DNA of 64,000 nt, taken from Panagrolaimus kolymaensis. Taxonomy: Eukaryota > Nematoda > Chromadorea > Rhabditida > Panagrolaimidae. Shown here one piece after another: positions 28,605 to 42,300 of this stretch. The stretch lies in assembly GCA_028622995.1 (NCBI GenBank), contig JAJQJQ010000077.1, positions 434,001 through 498,000 on the forward strand, in the 5' to 3' direction. The notes below the pieces were generated by a model. The model saw only the letters and a list, made by a program, of their open reading frames with translations. It made no database searches and was not told the origin of the DNA. The position numbers and the translations under genes are program-made. Position 1 is the stretch's first letter, and each line of letters begins with the position of its first letter.

Positions 28605-31600
28605 TTATTGAACAAAAGATGGAAATTTGATATCAAAAATGGTTTTAGATTTTCCACCTGCTCCAATTTCTTGAATTTTCGCCCATTCTGTATTTCTTTT
28701 GCATAAAGAATCAATAGTTTTGTTTAAATCAGTTTCTTCCAAATCTTTAACTAACATCGCAGATAATTCATCTAAAGGACGTTCACGAAACATTTGAACT
28801 ATTTCTCGCGATTTTGCTTGATCTTTTCGATCTTCTTCATCCATATTTATTGGTTGACTTAATTCCATTCGAAGGGTATCAATCGTGGTGGGACCCATGG
28901 TAGAAACTTTATGATTATTTGATGAACCAAAAAATGTATTTCTTCGAGAATTTATTGCTGAAGCTGGTGGAGTCCATTCTATACTTGATGAAGATAAGGA
29001 TAAAATTTCATCGTCTAATCGCTGGACTTCATCCCTTCGATCTATGATATCTGGATCATCTCCGGAGGAAGTGAAAATTACGGAAGAATTATTACCCAAA
29101 ATTAATGGAGGCATTTCAGATCCTTGATTTTCATTGTTACTTAATTCACTGATTCCAATTGCAGAATCTACAGCCACCGTAGAAACTCCGGGAACTGGAG
29201 TGGGTTTGAAAGGAATAACCAAACGAGTGACTTCTTTATTCGAAGATTTTAGAGCATCAGAAAAATCTTCTAAATCAAATAAAAAATCTTCCATTTCCAA
29301 ATGGCGCGAAGTGAAATCATCTTCACTTTCCATATGAGCAATTGGAGCTTTTCCATTTGAATTTGATGGGGATAAAATTAATGGATCTTTGATGGGTTCA
29401 GCCGATTTCAAAATATTTAGCCTTGGATGACCTTTTTGAGCCCGTAAATTAATTATTTGAGTTACATGTTGACATAAGGCTGGAATAGCGAGTAATTGAG
29501 CGCTGAGATTTAAAAATTTTGCAATTAAATTATGGATTTCTGCCCGCTTTTTCAGGCTGAAACTGCAAATGGTTGTGTCCACTGCCAAAGCTTGCATTCC
29601 AAAAGCCAATCGAAATAATTCGGTTAAAGTTTCATCGTGGCCCACTTCGACGGTTAATAAACACATGGTACAAAGTACCGCATCCAAATGTTCATATAAA
29701 TTTGTATCATCTGCAAGACATACAACTCGAAATAATACGGAAGTAATATATGGAATTTGACGATGCATAAAAACTATATCTTGTTTAGGACATTTTTCCA
29801 TTGAAAGTTGTAAATCTTCCACATCGTGAATATATTTGAGATGAGATATTTGTTTGAGATTATCGTGACTGAAAGCAAAAATATTATGGGAATTCTGAAC
29901 TAAATGGGTTAAAAATTAAAAAAAATAAACCTAAAAACTATGCTTGAAATTTAAAAATAAAAAAAATTCTGGAAAATTTGCATATTTAAATAAACCTTTT
30001 TGTTTTTTAAAAAGATTTTTTTAACAACTTTTTTTTGATTTTTTGTATATATTTTTTTTAGTTTGCTTTTTGACATTTTTTTGCTCTTAATACCTACCGA
30101 TCTAGAAGAGTATGAAAGACTTGTTGAGCATTTAAACGAACATCAGAATTGGGAGCTAAACAAATTTGAAGTAAAGTTTTCATAAGAGATTCAGAAAATA
30201 AAGCGGCATAATAGGAAGTTTTGTATTTTGTTGCGACCTAAAAAACATAGGAAACCAAAATTAATTCGTCCTCCAAGAAAATCGATCAAAAAAGAAAAAC
30301 AAACTTTGAGAAGAGTTTTAACTAAAACTTTTTGTAAAAATTCATCACTAGTTTTAACTTTTCTTTCTTCTAAAGTTATTATAGGAATATTAGAAGCCGT
30401 AATTTTCATGATATCAATTTTAGTGTAATCTGGTAAAGCATTAGCAAAATCACCCATTGCATTGATTAAAGTTTCTTGAAAAGTTTTTTCTTGATTTATG
30501 GATGGACATTGTTTAGATTGTTGAAATTCCACCGAAACTCGAAGTCTTTTTAAAAGTGAATTAAATATTCCAAAAACTAATGGTCCAATTGATGCACCAG
30601 CTATTGAAACAATAGATTGTAAAACTTTTGCTATTCCAATTCGAACTGGAGCATCCGCATTTGCCATATTATCGAGATGGTCGATCAGTTGCTAAAAATA
30701 TTTTTATCTATTAAAGTAACTAAGCACACGATGAAGGATGAGGACTTACTTGAATGACAAAGGATGCATTTTGAGTTTGAATGGAATATATAATAGCTCG
30801 AAAAGTATTTATTGCAAAATATGGTGGTGGATCCCATTTTTTATGTGAATCACAATGACTCATTACAGGTTCCAAAACTGATCTCAAAGATCCAAATGAA
30901 GCTTTTCCCATTAATTCTCTGAGGCATTGTAAAGCTAAGGCACTTGGATCGTCAGAAATTGAATTTTCATCAATAAAAGTATTATAAATTACATTATTTG
31001 CAGAATTATCCATTCCATTTTCTTCAAAATCTTCTAAAATATTAATTTTTTATAAACTCAAAATTTTAGATTTAACAAATAAACAAACCTCTTTGATCTG
31101 GAAGATTAAATAAAATGGATGGAACTATTTTATCCATGTGTTGCTTTTCCCATATAGAAGCTTGTAAATCATCCGCCACAGATTTCCATATAACTCCTCG
31201 TAAACCTCGTAAACCATTAAATCGTTGAATTTTAGTTTGATCTCCACGAAATGCATGACACATAACAGAAAATTTAGAAATAAAAAAGTCATATTGTCGA
31301 TGATACGAAGGAGTATCCTCTTCGATCGTGGAAAAACGAACAAATAAATCGGTGGCAAGTTTCTGAAAAAAAAATTGTACAAAAGTTTAAAAAATCTAAA
31401 AAAAAATCCCCAGAAGGCTGGCTTTATAGTGAAAAAAGTAAGTTTTGGAAAGTGCAGACAAGTGCATATTAAAAAAAATTTGGTTGCGTGCCGCCATAAC
31501 CGGAATTGGAACGCTTTCCTCTAAGACCCAAACAGGAATAGGACTGATATCAAAATTCGGTTGTAAGCTTACTTCTAAATGTGGATCATTTGTTTCTAAA

Positions 31601-32066
31601 AGTTTTTGAACCATTTTTAAATATGATTCAATAAATTGTTGTAAACTTGGTGAACCATGACAACTTTTTAATAATTGATCCATCGCCTCTACAGCTACCT
31701 AAAAAACGAGTATATTTTTATTTTGGATTCACAAATTCCTATTTTAAACCAAAAATTTTTCATTTCTGGATTGAGAAAAAATTATATATAAAAAAATTTT
31801 TTGCTTACTTCAACCATGGAATATCGTTGCCGATACAAATCCCTTGAAAGCCTTTGAACCAAATATATTCCAATTCTATTTAGTTTTTCTGGATGGGAAA
31901 TGGAATAAAAAGTAAGTTTCAACATATTCGAAGATACCAAGCCATCAGTTAAATTTCTTGGATATATAGCATCCACAAGCCTTTTATATCTTGGCTTACA
32001 TTGAGTGCACCAACAACATGAAAAAATATCCATGGTTTCTTCAGCCAAATCTCGAAATGCCTGCAT
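28605..32066 (-). CDS. efr3: EFR3, palmitoylated membrane anchor of the PI4-kinase complex
   Basis: Seven exons (32066-31809, 31698-31573, 31362-31089, 31033-30750, 30691-30305, 30237-30098, 29868-28605) join in phase to 910 residues. EFR3 (Drosophila rolling blackout) anchors PI4KA with TTC7 and FAM126 at the plasma membrane to supply PI4P. Seen here: the N-terminal cysteine cluster FSCCWCTQCKPRYKRLVD (Cys17, 18, 20, 23, palmitoylation sites in the family), KLTFYSISHPEKLNRIG, FSTIEEDTPSYHRQYDFF, IWEKQHMDKIVPSILFN, and the C-terminal DIKFPSFVQ that aligns with the conserved family end. The middle is all-helical ARM/HEAT-like. The last third has a Ser-rich linker. A second ATG at codon 12 (MDIFSCC) would bring the cysteines closer to the end, as in other EFR3 proteins. 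It is divergent from rictor, sharing a 1.3-kb upstream region. Confidence 0.93.
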
Positions 32067-33334
32067 TTTTTAACAAATTTTATTTTTGTTTAATGATTTA
32101 ATAAAATTGAAAGTCAAAACCAATAAATAAATTTATTCATTCAAACATTGAGTTTTAAACTTTTTTTTTGAAAAAAAGGGCAATGAACAAAACAAAAAAA
32201 TGTTTCGGTCAATGCATGCCTCCCATTTTTTCTTTTCCTCTGTGTTTTTTGATGTGTATGTTTATTGGTGGTTTAGAAATTCTTTATTTTATGTTTTTTT
32301 GGACGGAAATAAAAGTGTCTAAAGGGAATGGAAAGAAAAAAAAAGAAGGGAAGGAGGGAGGAGGAAATGACGATGGAAGTCTCTTGTTTTCTTTATATTT
32401 TTTTTATGGCCTTAGGAAAAACGACGAAAATGTAGAAAAAAAAGGATGGAGCACACGCATATTTTTTTTTCATCGACCCACCAACAAAAAAAACACCACT
32501 ATCTCGAGAGTTTTCGTGGCCAACAAGGCCGATGAAACGCGGCAACAAACAAAAAATAAATACACGCTAGAAAAAAACGTAAAAAAGCAATGCATGCAAA
32601 TCAATTTTTTTTGTTTCCATGCTTGCTTTTCGCTTTCCTGAAATAAAATAAAAATAGTAGTCGATGCTCTTTTTTGGAAATGAAAAAAAAAGAATAGAAT
32701 TTTGTTAACTAAAAAAGGGCAAAAACGAAAGAAAGCATCAACAAAAAAAATGTGAGTGAGTCAGAGGAGAGCCAATAGCAGCGCCATGGAAAAATAATAT
32801 TCAAAAGTGAAGGTCTACGAACTTTATATTTAATAAAAATGTTCAAAACATTTTGCCAAAAATGTAAATTATTCAAATATTGTTTTTCTGTTTTGTCGTC
32901 GGATTAAAAAATTAAATAATTTGTTTTTGTTTTGGTGTGTCTTTTCAAAAACTATTCTATTTTATTAACATTTCTGTTATTTTTATTTTCATTAAACAAA
33001 ACAAGAAAATTATTATTACCGAGGAAACCCTATCATAAATGCTTCATTTTTTGGGAACTAAAAAAGTTTTTAAAAAAACTATATTTGGTCATTTTATGTG
33101 ATTGACTGAGACTGTTCATCATCAACATCATCGCCGCCGCCGCCGTCGTTGTTGTTATCATTTTTTAACGACCATTCACTTTTTTTTCTTTTTATTTTTA
33201 GTCAACTTTTTCTTTTTTACTTGTTTTTTCTTTCTTTCATTCCAACTAAAAAAAAAGAAAAGAAAAAGCATAATAATGCATTAAAGAAAATATATTTATT
33301 CCATATTCACTTATTTTTTGTTTTATTAATTATT
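32067..33334. promoter_or_regulatory. Divergent EFR3/rictor upstream region
   Basis: A 1.27-kb gene-free interval between two divergent conserved genes, so it should contain both promoters. It is AT-rich with long A and T runs. An open plus-strand frame at 32168-32641 looks spurious (lysine/phenylalanine-rich, no similarity). A trinucleotide-rich patch at 33118-33160 (CATCATC then GCCGCCGCC then GTTGTTGTT) lies about 190 bp before the rictor start. No individual factor site can be called. Confidence 0.4.
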
Positions 33335-36300
33335 ATGGAAAGGCCAAGTAAACTTATTCTTCCTGCAGCGGATGCAAGAGGTAGACTTCGAGAAAGAACC
33401 AAATTTCTTAATCGACCTCAAGGTAAACTTTTTTTAACGGGAAAATTTATATATTCTTGAAATGAAATTTTTTATATTATATTTTTTAGGTTTAAGTACA
33501 TCGAGAATAAAAAAAGCTAAAATTGAAATAAATTTTGATGAAGCTTTGGCACATTTATCAAAGGAAAGCTCTTCATTGGATGAAATTTCGGCAGAGAATA
33601 TAAATAAATCTGCATATTATATTAAAAATTTAGAACCTCTATTTCGACATGATGATAGAGTTTTTGATTTAGTTTTGGAAAAGTAAGCTTTTCTAGACAT
33701 ATCAAACTTCGGGCTTTGAGTTTTACTATTTTGAAAATTTTCAAGGGTTGTTGAACCAAAGTTTTTAAAACTAAATTCAAATCTGTTTCGCTCGGTTACT
33801 TTTTTTTCATGCATTTTTAAACATCTTTTTAAACATCGGCTATTCGCAAGACACATGTTTTTTTTTTCATTTTTAGGAGGACACTTTCGAAAATTTTTGA
33901 AAACTTTCAAAATAAGTAAAAGAAATTTTAAGAAATCCTTAGTTTTCTTCCCAAAAAAAAAATAAATCATCGTGTTCGAAAAACCCTTGAAAGCCTCCAA
34001 AAAAACTACAAATTAGAATAATCGCCCGAGCTCCATCTCCAATTTTTTAATTCTTATTTCTCTCATCTAAATTACTTCAATTTCAGATATATCTCTCTTC
34101 TCCAACATGAAAATCCATTATTTCGTGCCATGTTATATCGCTTGCTTCGATTAACAACTAATTCATCAAAACATTTAACAAAAATATTATTATTTCAAAT
34201 TGATATTCATCTTATTCGATCTCTAGATGCTTCAGAAAATGAAGATGAGCGGCGAGAAGCCTTACAATTAATTTGTTCGATTTTATATATATATCAAAAA
34301 TCGCCGTTAAAAACTTTTTTACGAAGCAATGGCGGAAATAATAATGTTGGTGGATTTGGTTTATATTCAGAATCTTCGTTCACGTTATTTCCAAAATCAG
34401 CCCTTAAAAGTATTTCTTCAATTGCAATGGATCGATTACCTCGACTTCTTGAACATATAGATGAAAGTAAAAAATCAGACAAGTAAGAAAGAATTTTAAT
34501 TTAATGTTTTTTAATGTGAAAAATTTATGTTATTTCATGAGTGTCAATCTTATCATTAAAATTGTTTTTGTCGGTGGCGGGTTTTTCTTTTTGTTTTAGC
34601 AGAAAATTGTTTAGTTTTTTTTGTCGGTTGAAAAAAAAAGAAAGAAACAATGATAATTTTCTGGACTTTGGAGTCAGAGTTTGTGAATGATAAAATTATA
34701 TATATATATTTTGGGAAGAAAAAAGAGGCAATGACGAAGGGACATCTTTGAGAAGCTGCAAAATTTGTAGTTAATTGCTCAAAAAAAGAATTTTTTGTTT
34801 GTTTGGGGAAAAGCTTATTTAAAACATTTTTGAAGGGATTAGAATTAAAAACTCCGGTTATTAAGGAAAACATTTGAAACAAAAAAAAAATCAATGAATT
34901 TTCAAGAAAAAAACGAAGGAAGAAACTTTAGAGTAGCAAGAGATATCAAAAAAATTTATTTTTCGACCTTCCGCTAAAAATTACAAATCTGCAGCTAGGA
35001 AAAAAGCGACAAAAGCATCAAAAATAAAAAGTTATCATAAAAAACTAAATATTTTTATAAACTCAAATTATATAGTATTTATTTTTTTTACACTAACCTT
35101 CAAATTTTGAAAAGTTTATTTTTATTTGGATTATTCAATCTTCCTTCTTTTTTTTAAATCCTGAAATAGTTTTAGGAGTTTTAATTTTTAGATTTTTTCC
35201 ATTTCATTTCTTAATAATTTATTTTTTAGGCTCTCATTCGCTTGTTTGGCTATTCTCCTCGAATTTGCTATTAGCGACCCAATCTTAGTCTTGGAATGTG
35301 CTGGAACAGATTGGATTGTTCGAGCTCTCGTGGGTCCAGGAGCCACCAATTCTAATATTGCTGCACTTGTATGTCGAGTGTTACTCAAATGGATGGATAC
35401 CGCAGAATTGCGTGAAAAAGCTAAACTTCATTTAGTTATCGAACAAATATTTGCACCATTAATAGATTTGGGATTTTTTCATCAAAAACCTGAATTTATT
35501 TCGAAAGGTGATCCACCACCAATTAAAATTAATCAAGTTATTGAATCTGTTTCAACTATATTTCTTTCGATTATTCGTTCATGGACGGGCATGATAACTT
35601 GTGGATATGTGGAAGAAAATGGTGAAATTGCTTCCAATTCTCCATTTAGACTTATAAATTATTTGGGTCTTGGAACGAATGTTAATATAACTATGGTTAA
35701 AATAAGAAATATGGTAATTGATATTTGTTGCGAATTCGTTGATATGCCTTATGCAACTCGGAAATTTACATCCTGGGATGATGCTGTTCTGTACTATGGT
35801 AAGTTAAGTATCAAAAAAAGGAGCTTTTAGATTTTCACTGCGATACCATTAAGGTATAAAAAAGATACTGTTTGTGATTTTTTATGCATCGAAAAAATTA
35901 AAATTTAAAAAAATATAATTTTTAGAAGTTTGTAAAAAATAAATTAAATATGCAAATTATTTTTAGCCCGATCTCATTTACCCGATCGATACAAAACCAG
36001 TTTGAGAGATGATTTCGTTGTGGCCGAAATGGAATGCCTTCAAACTTCAGGAGTTGTAAGTTTTCTTCTCCAACTTTCAAGAAATTATCTTTCACAAACT
36101 CAAAAATAGCATCTTTTTTATTTTTATTTCCAAAATTTCTAGCTATTTTTTTAATCCCCTTAAAAACTTTCAGTTTAATCCCAACGCAGTTGATTGCCTA
36201 ATGTCATTTCGTGCTGTAGCATCGTATATTCTCATAAATGTTGGATTGCCTCAAGCTTTATCTCGTTTAATCATGGCTCAACCAGATGATCCAATGGGAA

Positions 36301-39300
36301 TTAAAGCCACTGTCTTGCTTGCAGATTTGCTTCGTTCTGGAGCATCCTTTTTGCCCCAAGATCGTCGACTCATGCTTTTATCCGCGCCTTCGCTGGTTCA
36401 AGCTGTTTGTGAAAGGGCCCAATTTTCTGCAAAGCTTGCTAATGGCAAACTTGGAAACAGCGACCCCCAAATAACTTTTCCACATTCTGATAATGCAATG
36501 ATTTTACTTATGCGTTTGGATCAACTTAATGATACTTCATTTAATAAAATTCCGCTCGAAACCCAACTTCATAATATCGAATTATTTGTTTGTGGTGGAA
36601 AAAGTTTAGCATCTTTGAATAATCCATTTTATTCTGAAGATGAATCTCGAGAACGTTCAACCTCCCAAGTAAATCCCGAAGACCGGTTAGAAGGTTTATT
36701 TGCATCAGAACCAGAATTTTTTTCTAAAGTCACCGCAAAAGAATTGGATTTAACAAAATTAGAAGCTATTGTGGATTGCCTTGAATGGGAACAAGGATCT
36801 TTATTAACCAAGCATCGATATAATGAAAAATTGCATTCATTTTATTCGAGGGTAAGATTTTTAAAGAAAATAATAATTTTGGAATCTTTTTTTTAATTTG
36901 AAGCAAAAATAAAAAAGCATGGAAATATAAAATTTTTGTTTCGAAACGTAAGATAAAAAATTTGAGTCCAGAAGTGAAAATATTTGATATTCTAATTAAT
37001 TTAAATATTTTTAAGTAAAAAAACCAAAATTTTTTTAACAAAATATTTTAATTTGCTTTTTGAATTCCAAAATAAAAATTTATTCTCGCAAAGATTTCTA
37101 AATTATTACTTTTACTATTTCAGATTTTCACAATAATTTTGCCTCAAAATCATCGATTCATCAAAGATTCCTCATCATTTAATGCACAAATAATAAAATG
37201 GATATGTCGAGCAGTAAAAATTTTAGTTCCTTTAGCTAAATCTGAGCCATATTATGGAGAATTAATTGAGAAATTTTTAAATCAATCTCGAGAAGAATTA
37301 GATCCAGTGAGTTTCATTCTTTATTATTGCGAAATCAGAATTCGAGTTTTATAAGTTTTTTTTGATATTTGCATATTTATTTATTTTAGAATATCCTTTA
37401 CAAAGGTGTATTTTCACCCAAAAATATTTTAAATACTTGCGCACATTATTATTTTGCGGTTATTTCTGCCATTGGATCGTCTGCTAATGGAACACAATTA
37501 CTTGAAGATGTTGGAATTTTACAAATGTAAGTGTTTTTACTTTTTATTTTTCACCAAAGATGAATTCATAAATTCTGGGTTTATGCTTGAAAAAAAAACA
37601 TTATTTTCTTAGAAAAAAAAACTGTTTTATTTAGTTATTTAATTTTTAAAACCATAGTGTAATAAGAATATAAAACTTTTTGTTTATACACTATATTGGT
37701 GTTTTTTTTTCAAATAAATTCTTTTCTATTCTAAAGTGAATGTTTTCTAATTTTTAAAACCAATTTAACTATAGTTTTTTGTACATTAATTTTTTTAACT
37801 TCATCGCCTTATTGTTGGTTAGTAAATAATGTTTTTAACAAAAAAATTTTAAAAATCGTTCAAAATAATAAAAAAGAAGTTAATTAAATATTCAAAAAAA
37901 GAAATCTTTTTTTTTTAAATTCGAAAAAATTGAATAAGAATGAATCTTTTAAAAAAAGCAAACTTTCATCGCCAAAGTGAAATGTTTTTTTATGGCTAAC
38001 AAAAATTGTTTTCTAAAAATAAAATCGATAAAAACATTATTCTTTAGATTTGCAAGCAAAAAAAAGCGCAATGTTTTTTTCTTCTTCATAAAAGGTCAAA
38101 ATATGGCGCATCTAACTAAGCACCTTCCTTTTCAAATTTTTCTGGAAGCAAAAGGTTACAACATTTTTTTTTAATTTTCCGATACTATGTTTTGAAAAGA
38201 AGTCCGTCCATTAATGATATAAATAATTTTATTTATATTTTTCAAAGATAAAACTAACATAAAATTCTTTTCATTTTTTTTTTCGATTCATAAAATACAA
38301 ACAATAATTTTTTTAAATTTATAATTAGAAAAAGTAAGGAAAATCTCTCTCAAATACGATACTTTTAATTTTTACTTTATTCTTTTTTTATCTTTTAAAC
38401 ATTACTACAACAAACACGGGAAAGTAGGAGCTCTGAGTATCTAAACTTTGTTGTTGGCTCAAGCTGCAAACACGCAAATCAGCTAATAACAAATACATAT
38501 ACAAAAAAATAAAAAAGTAATAATAATAAAATATTTATTTATTTATTTCACTTTTTTACCAGTCTTTTAGTTTTTTTATTTAGGGTCAAAATTTATTTTT
38601 TATTTTTTATGGTCGTTGTGAAACATAAAAACATTGTTGAATTTGATTCATTTTTCCTAAGCATCGATATTTTTCTGCGAGCATTCCATCATTTGGAAGT
38701 CCAGCAGCTGGGTTGCAATAAGGTCGGCATTGTTCAAACCCGGGTTCAAAAACTCCATAAGCTTGACAACAAACGCTTGCATCTTCATAACCCGAAGCAC
38801 AAACCATCATATCCGCTACTTTACTAATAGGGCAACGACCAGTGAGAACAGCAATTTGAATATTTGCAAGGGTTTGATCGTAGGAACAAATTTGAGCACA
38901 TCCATCTCCAAGGCGTTGGCAACAATTTCTAAATCTCTCATTTGCAAGTTCCTTCGAAATGCATGGTTCAAAATTAGCTCGAGGGCAAGTAGTTGTTTTA
39001 TCAGATGAAGCTCCAGCGGCAGAAATTGAAGTTGAATCTATGCTAGCTGCGACAGCTGGTTGAGGAATAGGATAAATTGGAGCTTGAGGCGCCACAGTTA
39101 CTGTTGGATATGGTTGTTGTGGAACTTGAGGTGTTTGAGGATAGGGTTGCTGGGCGGGTTGTGGATATGGTAGAGATTTTACTTTTTGATTATTATATAT
39201 TTGTTTTGGTTTTGGATGAGTTCCACCATGAGAAGAAGTGGTTTGAGGAATTTGAGGTTGAGGACGATATGCTTGAACTTGGGGTTGATGAGGTTGTTGT

Positions 39301-42300
39301 TGGTGTTGGTAATTCGTTGATATTTGACTACTACCTCCTTCAATTCTTTGTTGTTGAGTTTGTGGTGGCTGAGCTTTATAAATTTGAGGTTGTTGTTGTT
39401 GACTTCCAAATGTAGGCAATTGAGGTGGTGGTGGAGGCACCAATGGTAATGGAGCTCGTGGAGGGATAGCTGATGAAACAGGTAAAGGTGTAACAATAGG
39501 TGGAGCAAAAGTAACGGAAGGAGGAGCAAAAGTTGGAAATGGATTAAATGGATTATATTGGCCATTTTGAGCTGCTTGTTGATAAGTTTGATGTAAAAAT
39601 GGTTGAAATGGATTAAAAAATGGTGTTTGTGGTTGTTGTTGTGCATATTGAGCAGGTTGATAAGCTTGTTGGGGTTGGAAGCCTTGGAAATTTTGTTGTG
39701 GTTGCTGCGGTTGTTGTTGTTGAGCATATTGGGGTTGCTGAGGTTGTTGGGGATAATTAAAAGTGGCTGGTTGTTGTGGATAATAAGGTTGTTGAAATTG
39801 ATTTTGAGGCGGCTGCTGAACTTGTTGTTGATAAAGAGGTTGAGGTTGGGGACTTGGAGCCGCTTGTGGAAGAGGATGTAATTCTCCATGTCCTCCCCCA
39901 CCTACATTAGGTTGCCCATGAACTACAGGTTTATTGTTGGAGAATGTTCCAATTGCTGTAGCTTTTGGAGGGAATGAAGCGGCACTCTAAAATTATTTAC
40001 AAAATTATGCAAATTTTAAAATTAAAGCAAAAAAATTATTTACCAAAGGCGATCGGGGACAGCTGATGCAAGCTTGAGGACATAAACGAGCAATTAAATC
40101 TGCTTCACAATGGGAACATCTCGCTCGTGAACAACTAGGTAAATCTCCAAATACCGAAATAATTAATAACGATGCAAAGAGAAATATCCCTGTCGTCGTC
40201 GTCGTTAATTTCATCCCTAAAAAAATAAAAATAAAATTATAAAGGTTATTAAAAAAATTTTTTTAGGAAGATGAGTGAGTTTGAAAATGAAAGAAAAAAA
40301 AAGAAGAAGAGAGAGGGAAAAAAGAAGAAGAGAGAGGGAAAAAATAATTTGATCAAAAAAGAGCAACAAATTGAATCTAATTTTCTTTAAAAAAGAAAAA
40401 CCACGCAAAAAAAAAAATGAAGTAAAAAAATTAAAAAATAGCTGTTGGCTTTTAAAAATCCTTATTAAATCTGAAAATTAGAAAACTGCGCAAATCTAAA
40501 TTCTTGAAGCCTCAACTGGATTTTTTTTAAACCATAGCTTTAGTTTTTCGTTTCAAAGTTTCCCGTTAAAATTAAAAATTTTAAATCAATATTTATTATT
40601 TGATAAACTTAATTCTCAAAAAAAGTTAAGAGAAAAACTTAAGTTAAATTAGGGTGGTTAATGACAAACGTTAAATTGCCGCAGGGTATAAACTTGATAA
40701 AAAGATATCCGTTAAAATTTATCTAGACTGATAAAAAATAAATAAGGAGTTGAACAAAAATGAAAATGAGAATGTCAAAGGAAGTAATTATAAAAGTTAC
40801 AAACAAATGGGATGGCGACATGAGAGAGAGAGTTAAGAAAAAAGAAAAGTAAATTAAGTATTAATGAACATACCAAGGCTATTAGCGACTTACTAGAAAA
40901 GTGGCGATAAAAAACCTGAAAGTGTTTATTTATGGTTAGTTGAGAAAATGGTAAAAAACTATAAAAATTTAAATATAAAATTTTTTATCTTAAACTTTTG
41001 AAAGATAAGTTTATTTTCGAAATTCTTAAAACAAAAATTATATTAATATAAAAAAGCTTTAAAATTTATATTTAGCAGAAATGTCTCCAAAGCGTTTTCC
41101 AAGTCCCTTTAATTGCATATTTTTATTTTGCTTATATCCCACAAAAATAGATTTTACCAAATCTAATTTCATCATGGTTTGGTCTGGTCACATTAAAATT
41201 GACCAAGCATGCCTGCCGCCTTCTTTGTTTCACTCATCTTCTTCGTCAACTTTTTTTTCTTCTTGTTACCATCCTCACAAAATCACAGCATGATCAAAAG
41301 TCGTTGTTGCGCAGCAGCAATGAAAGAAGGAGAAAAAAATATATCCATAAAAGTCTGGTCTTTAGATGCAAAAAGAAAAAAGAAAAGAATAGGCACTTAT
41401 ATTTTCTGAATAAAAAAAAACGTTATATCTCCAAAAAGAGAATAGCATTTTTTGATTGCTTGATTCTTGTTTTTTTGACGAATACAAGCACATCGGAATT
41501 TTTATTTGACATTCATTGAATGTAAGGAGGAGATAAAAGGATAAAGGGACATTACATAAAAATTACAAAACTTAGGAAAGCAAAGAATGAACGATCGGAA
41601 AATAGATCAAAATAAAGAGACAAAAAAGGTAAAAAGCAATGGAAAAAATTTAGGCAAATTTTTTAATCGCCTGCTTTTTGGACACGAGTATCATATTTTT
41701 CCAAAAAGTTTGAGACTTGGAAAAAAATTAACAATCTTATAAAAATAATGTTAAATTAAACTTAAGTAAATTGAAAAATTAAACAAAGTATCATCATCAT
41801 TAGAAGAAAGAAAAAAGTGAAATAGAAAGAATGGGTGGAATAAAAGAGAGAAGAAAATGAAACCACTTTCTTTAATTTTCTTTTTTTTTCTTCATCAAAA
41901 CCTTGGAATAAAAAAAGGGAAGAATATAGAAACAACGAAGGATGGCAGCGAAGAAGATAGAAGATTGAAAGTGAACATTGAGCAGCATCCGCGGCGGATA
42001 TATTCACTTTTCTTCCTTTTTCCCTTTTTTCGGTTTATTTATTTTTTTTGCGACTTCACTTTTCTGAAAAAAGAAGTCGTCGACGTCGGAGGTTAAGAAG
42101 ATATGGGTCAGTTTTTTTGTTTTCCAGAAACTAACTAAGAAAAAAAAACTGGATTTTTCACCCAACAAAAATGTGTGTATATGTTTTTCCTGTGTTTTCA
42201 TTTATATTTCAAGCAACAAGCTTTAACCCTCCGGTTACTGGTGAATATGAAAAAAATCTTGATTTATACATGCCTTCATGCCTTACGGCAATCCCGGTTT

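Noticed and set aside
29871..29930. Alternative EFR3 acceptor at TTTAG before TTCAGAATTCC
   Set aside because: It gives the wrong frame; the acceptor at 29868 (CTTTCAG) restores DRHDN, which matches the family.
31396..31572. Coding extension of EFR3 exon 2 (open frame continues after LETNDPHLE)
   Set aside because: The family alignment requires splicing at GTAAGC straight to KLATDLFVRF; the open stretch ends in TAG inside the 210-bp intron.
32168..32641. 157-codon plus-strand ORF upstream of rictor
   Set aside because: Biased composition, no similarity, lies in the divergent promoter region.
33617..34000. 127-codon minus-strand ORF in rictor exon 2/intron 2
   Set aside because: Antisense shadow of a conserved exon and AT-rich intron.
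39179..39901. A 240-codon minus-strand ORF overlapping the DB-module gene
   Set aside because: It is a frame-shifted reading of the CAA/CCA-rich Gln/Pro tract; the frame used by the DB protein has the signal peptide, splice phase and cysteine domain.
40660..40930. Transposase fragment within rictor intron 8
   Set aside because: Short open pieces such as INEHTKAISDLL are suggestive but too small and frame-broken to assign.
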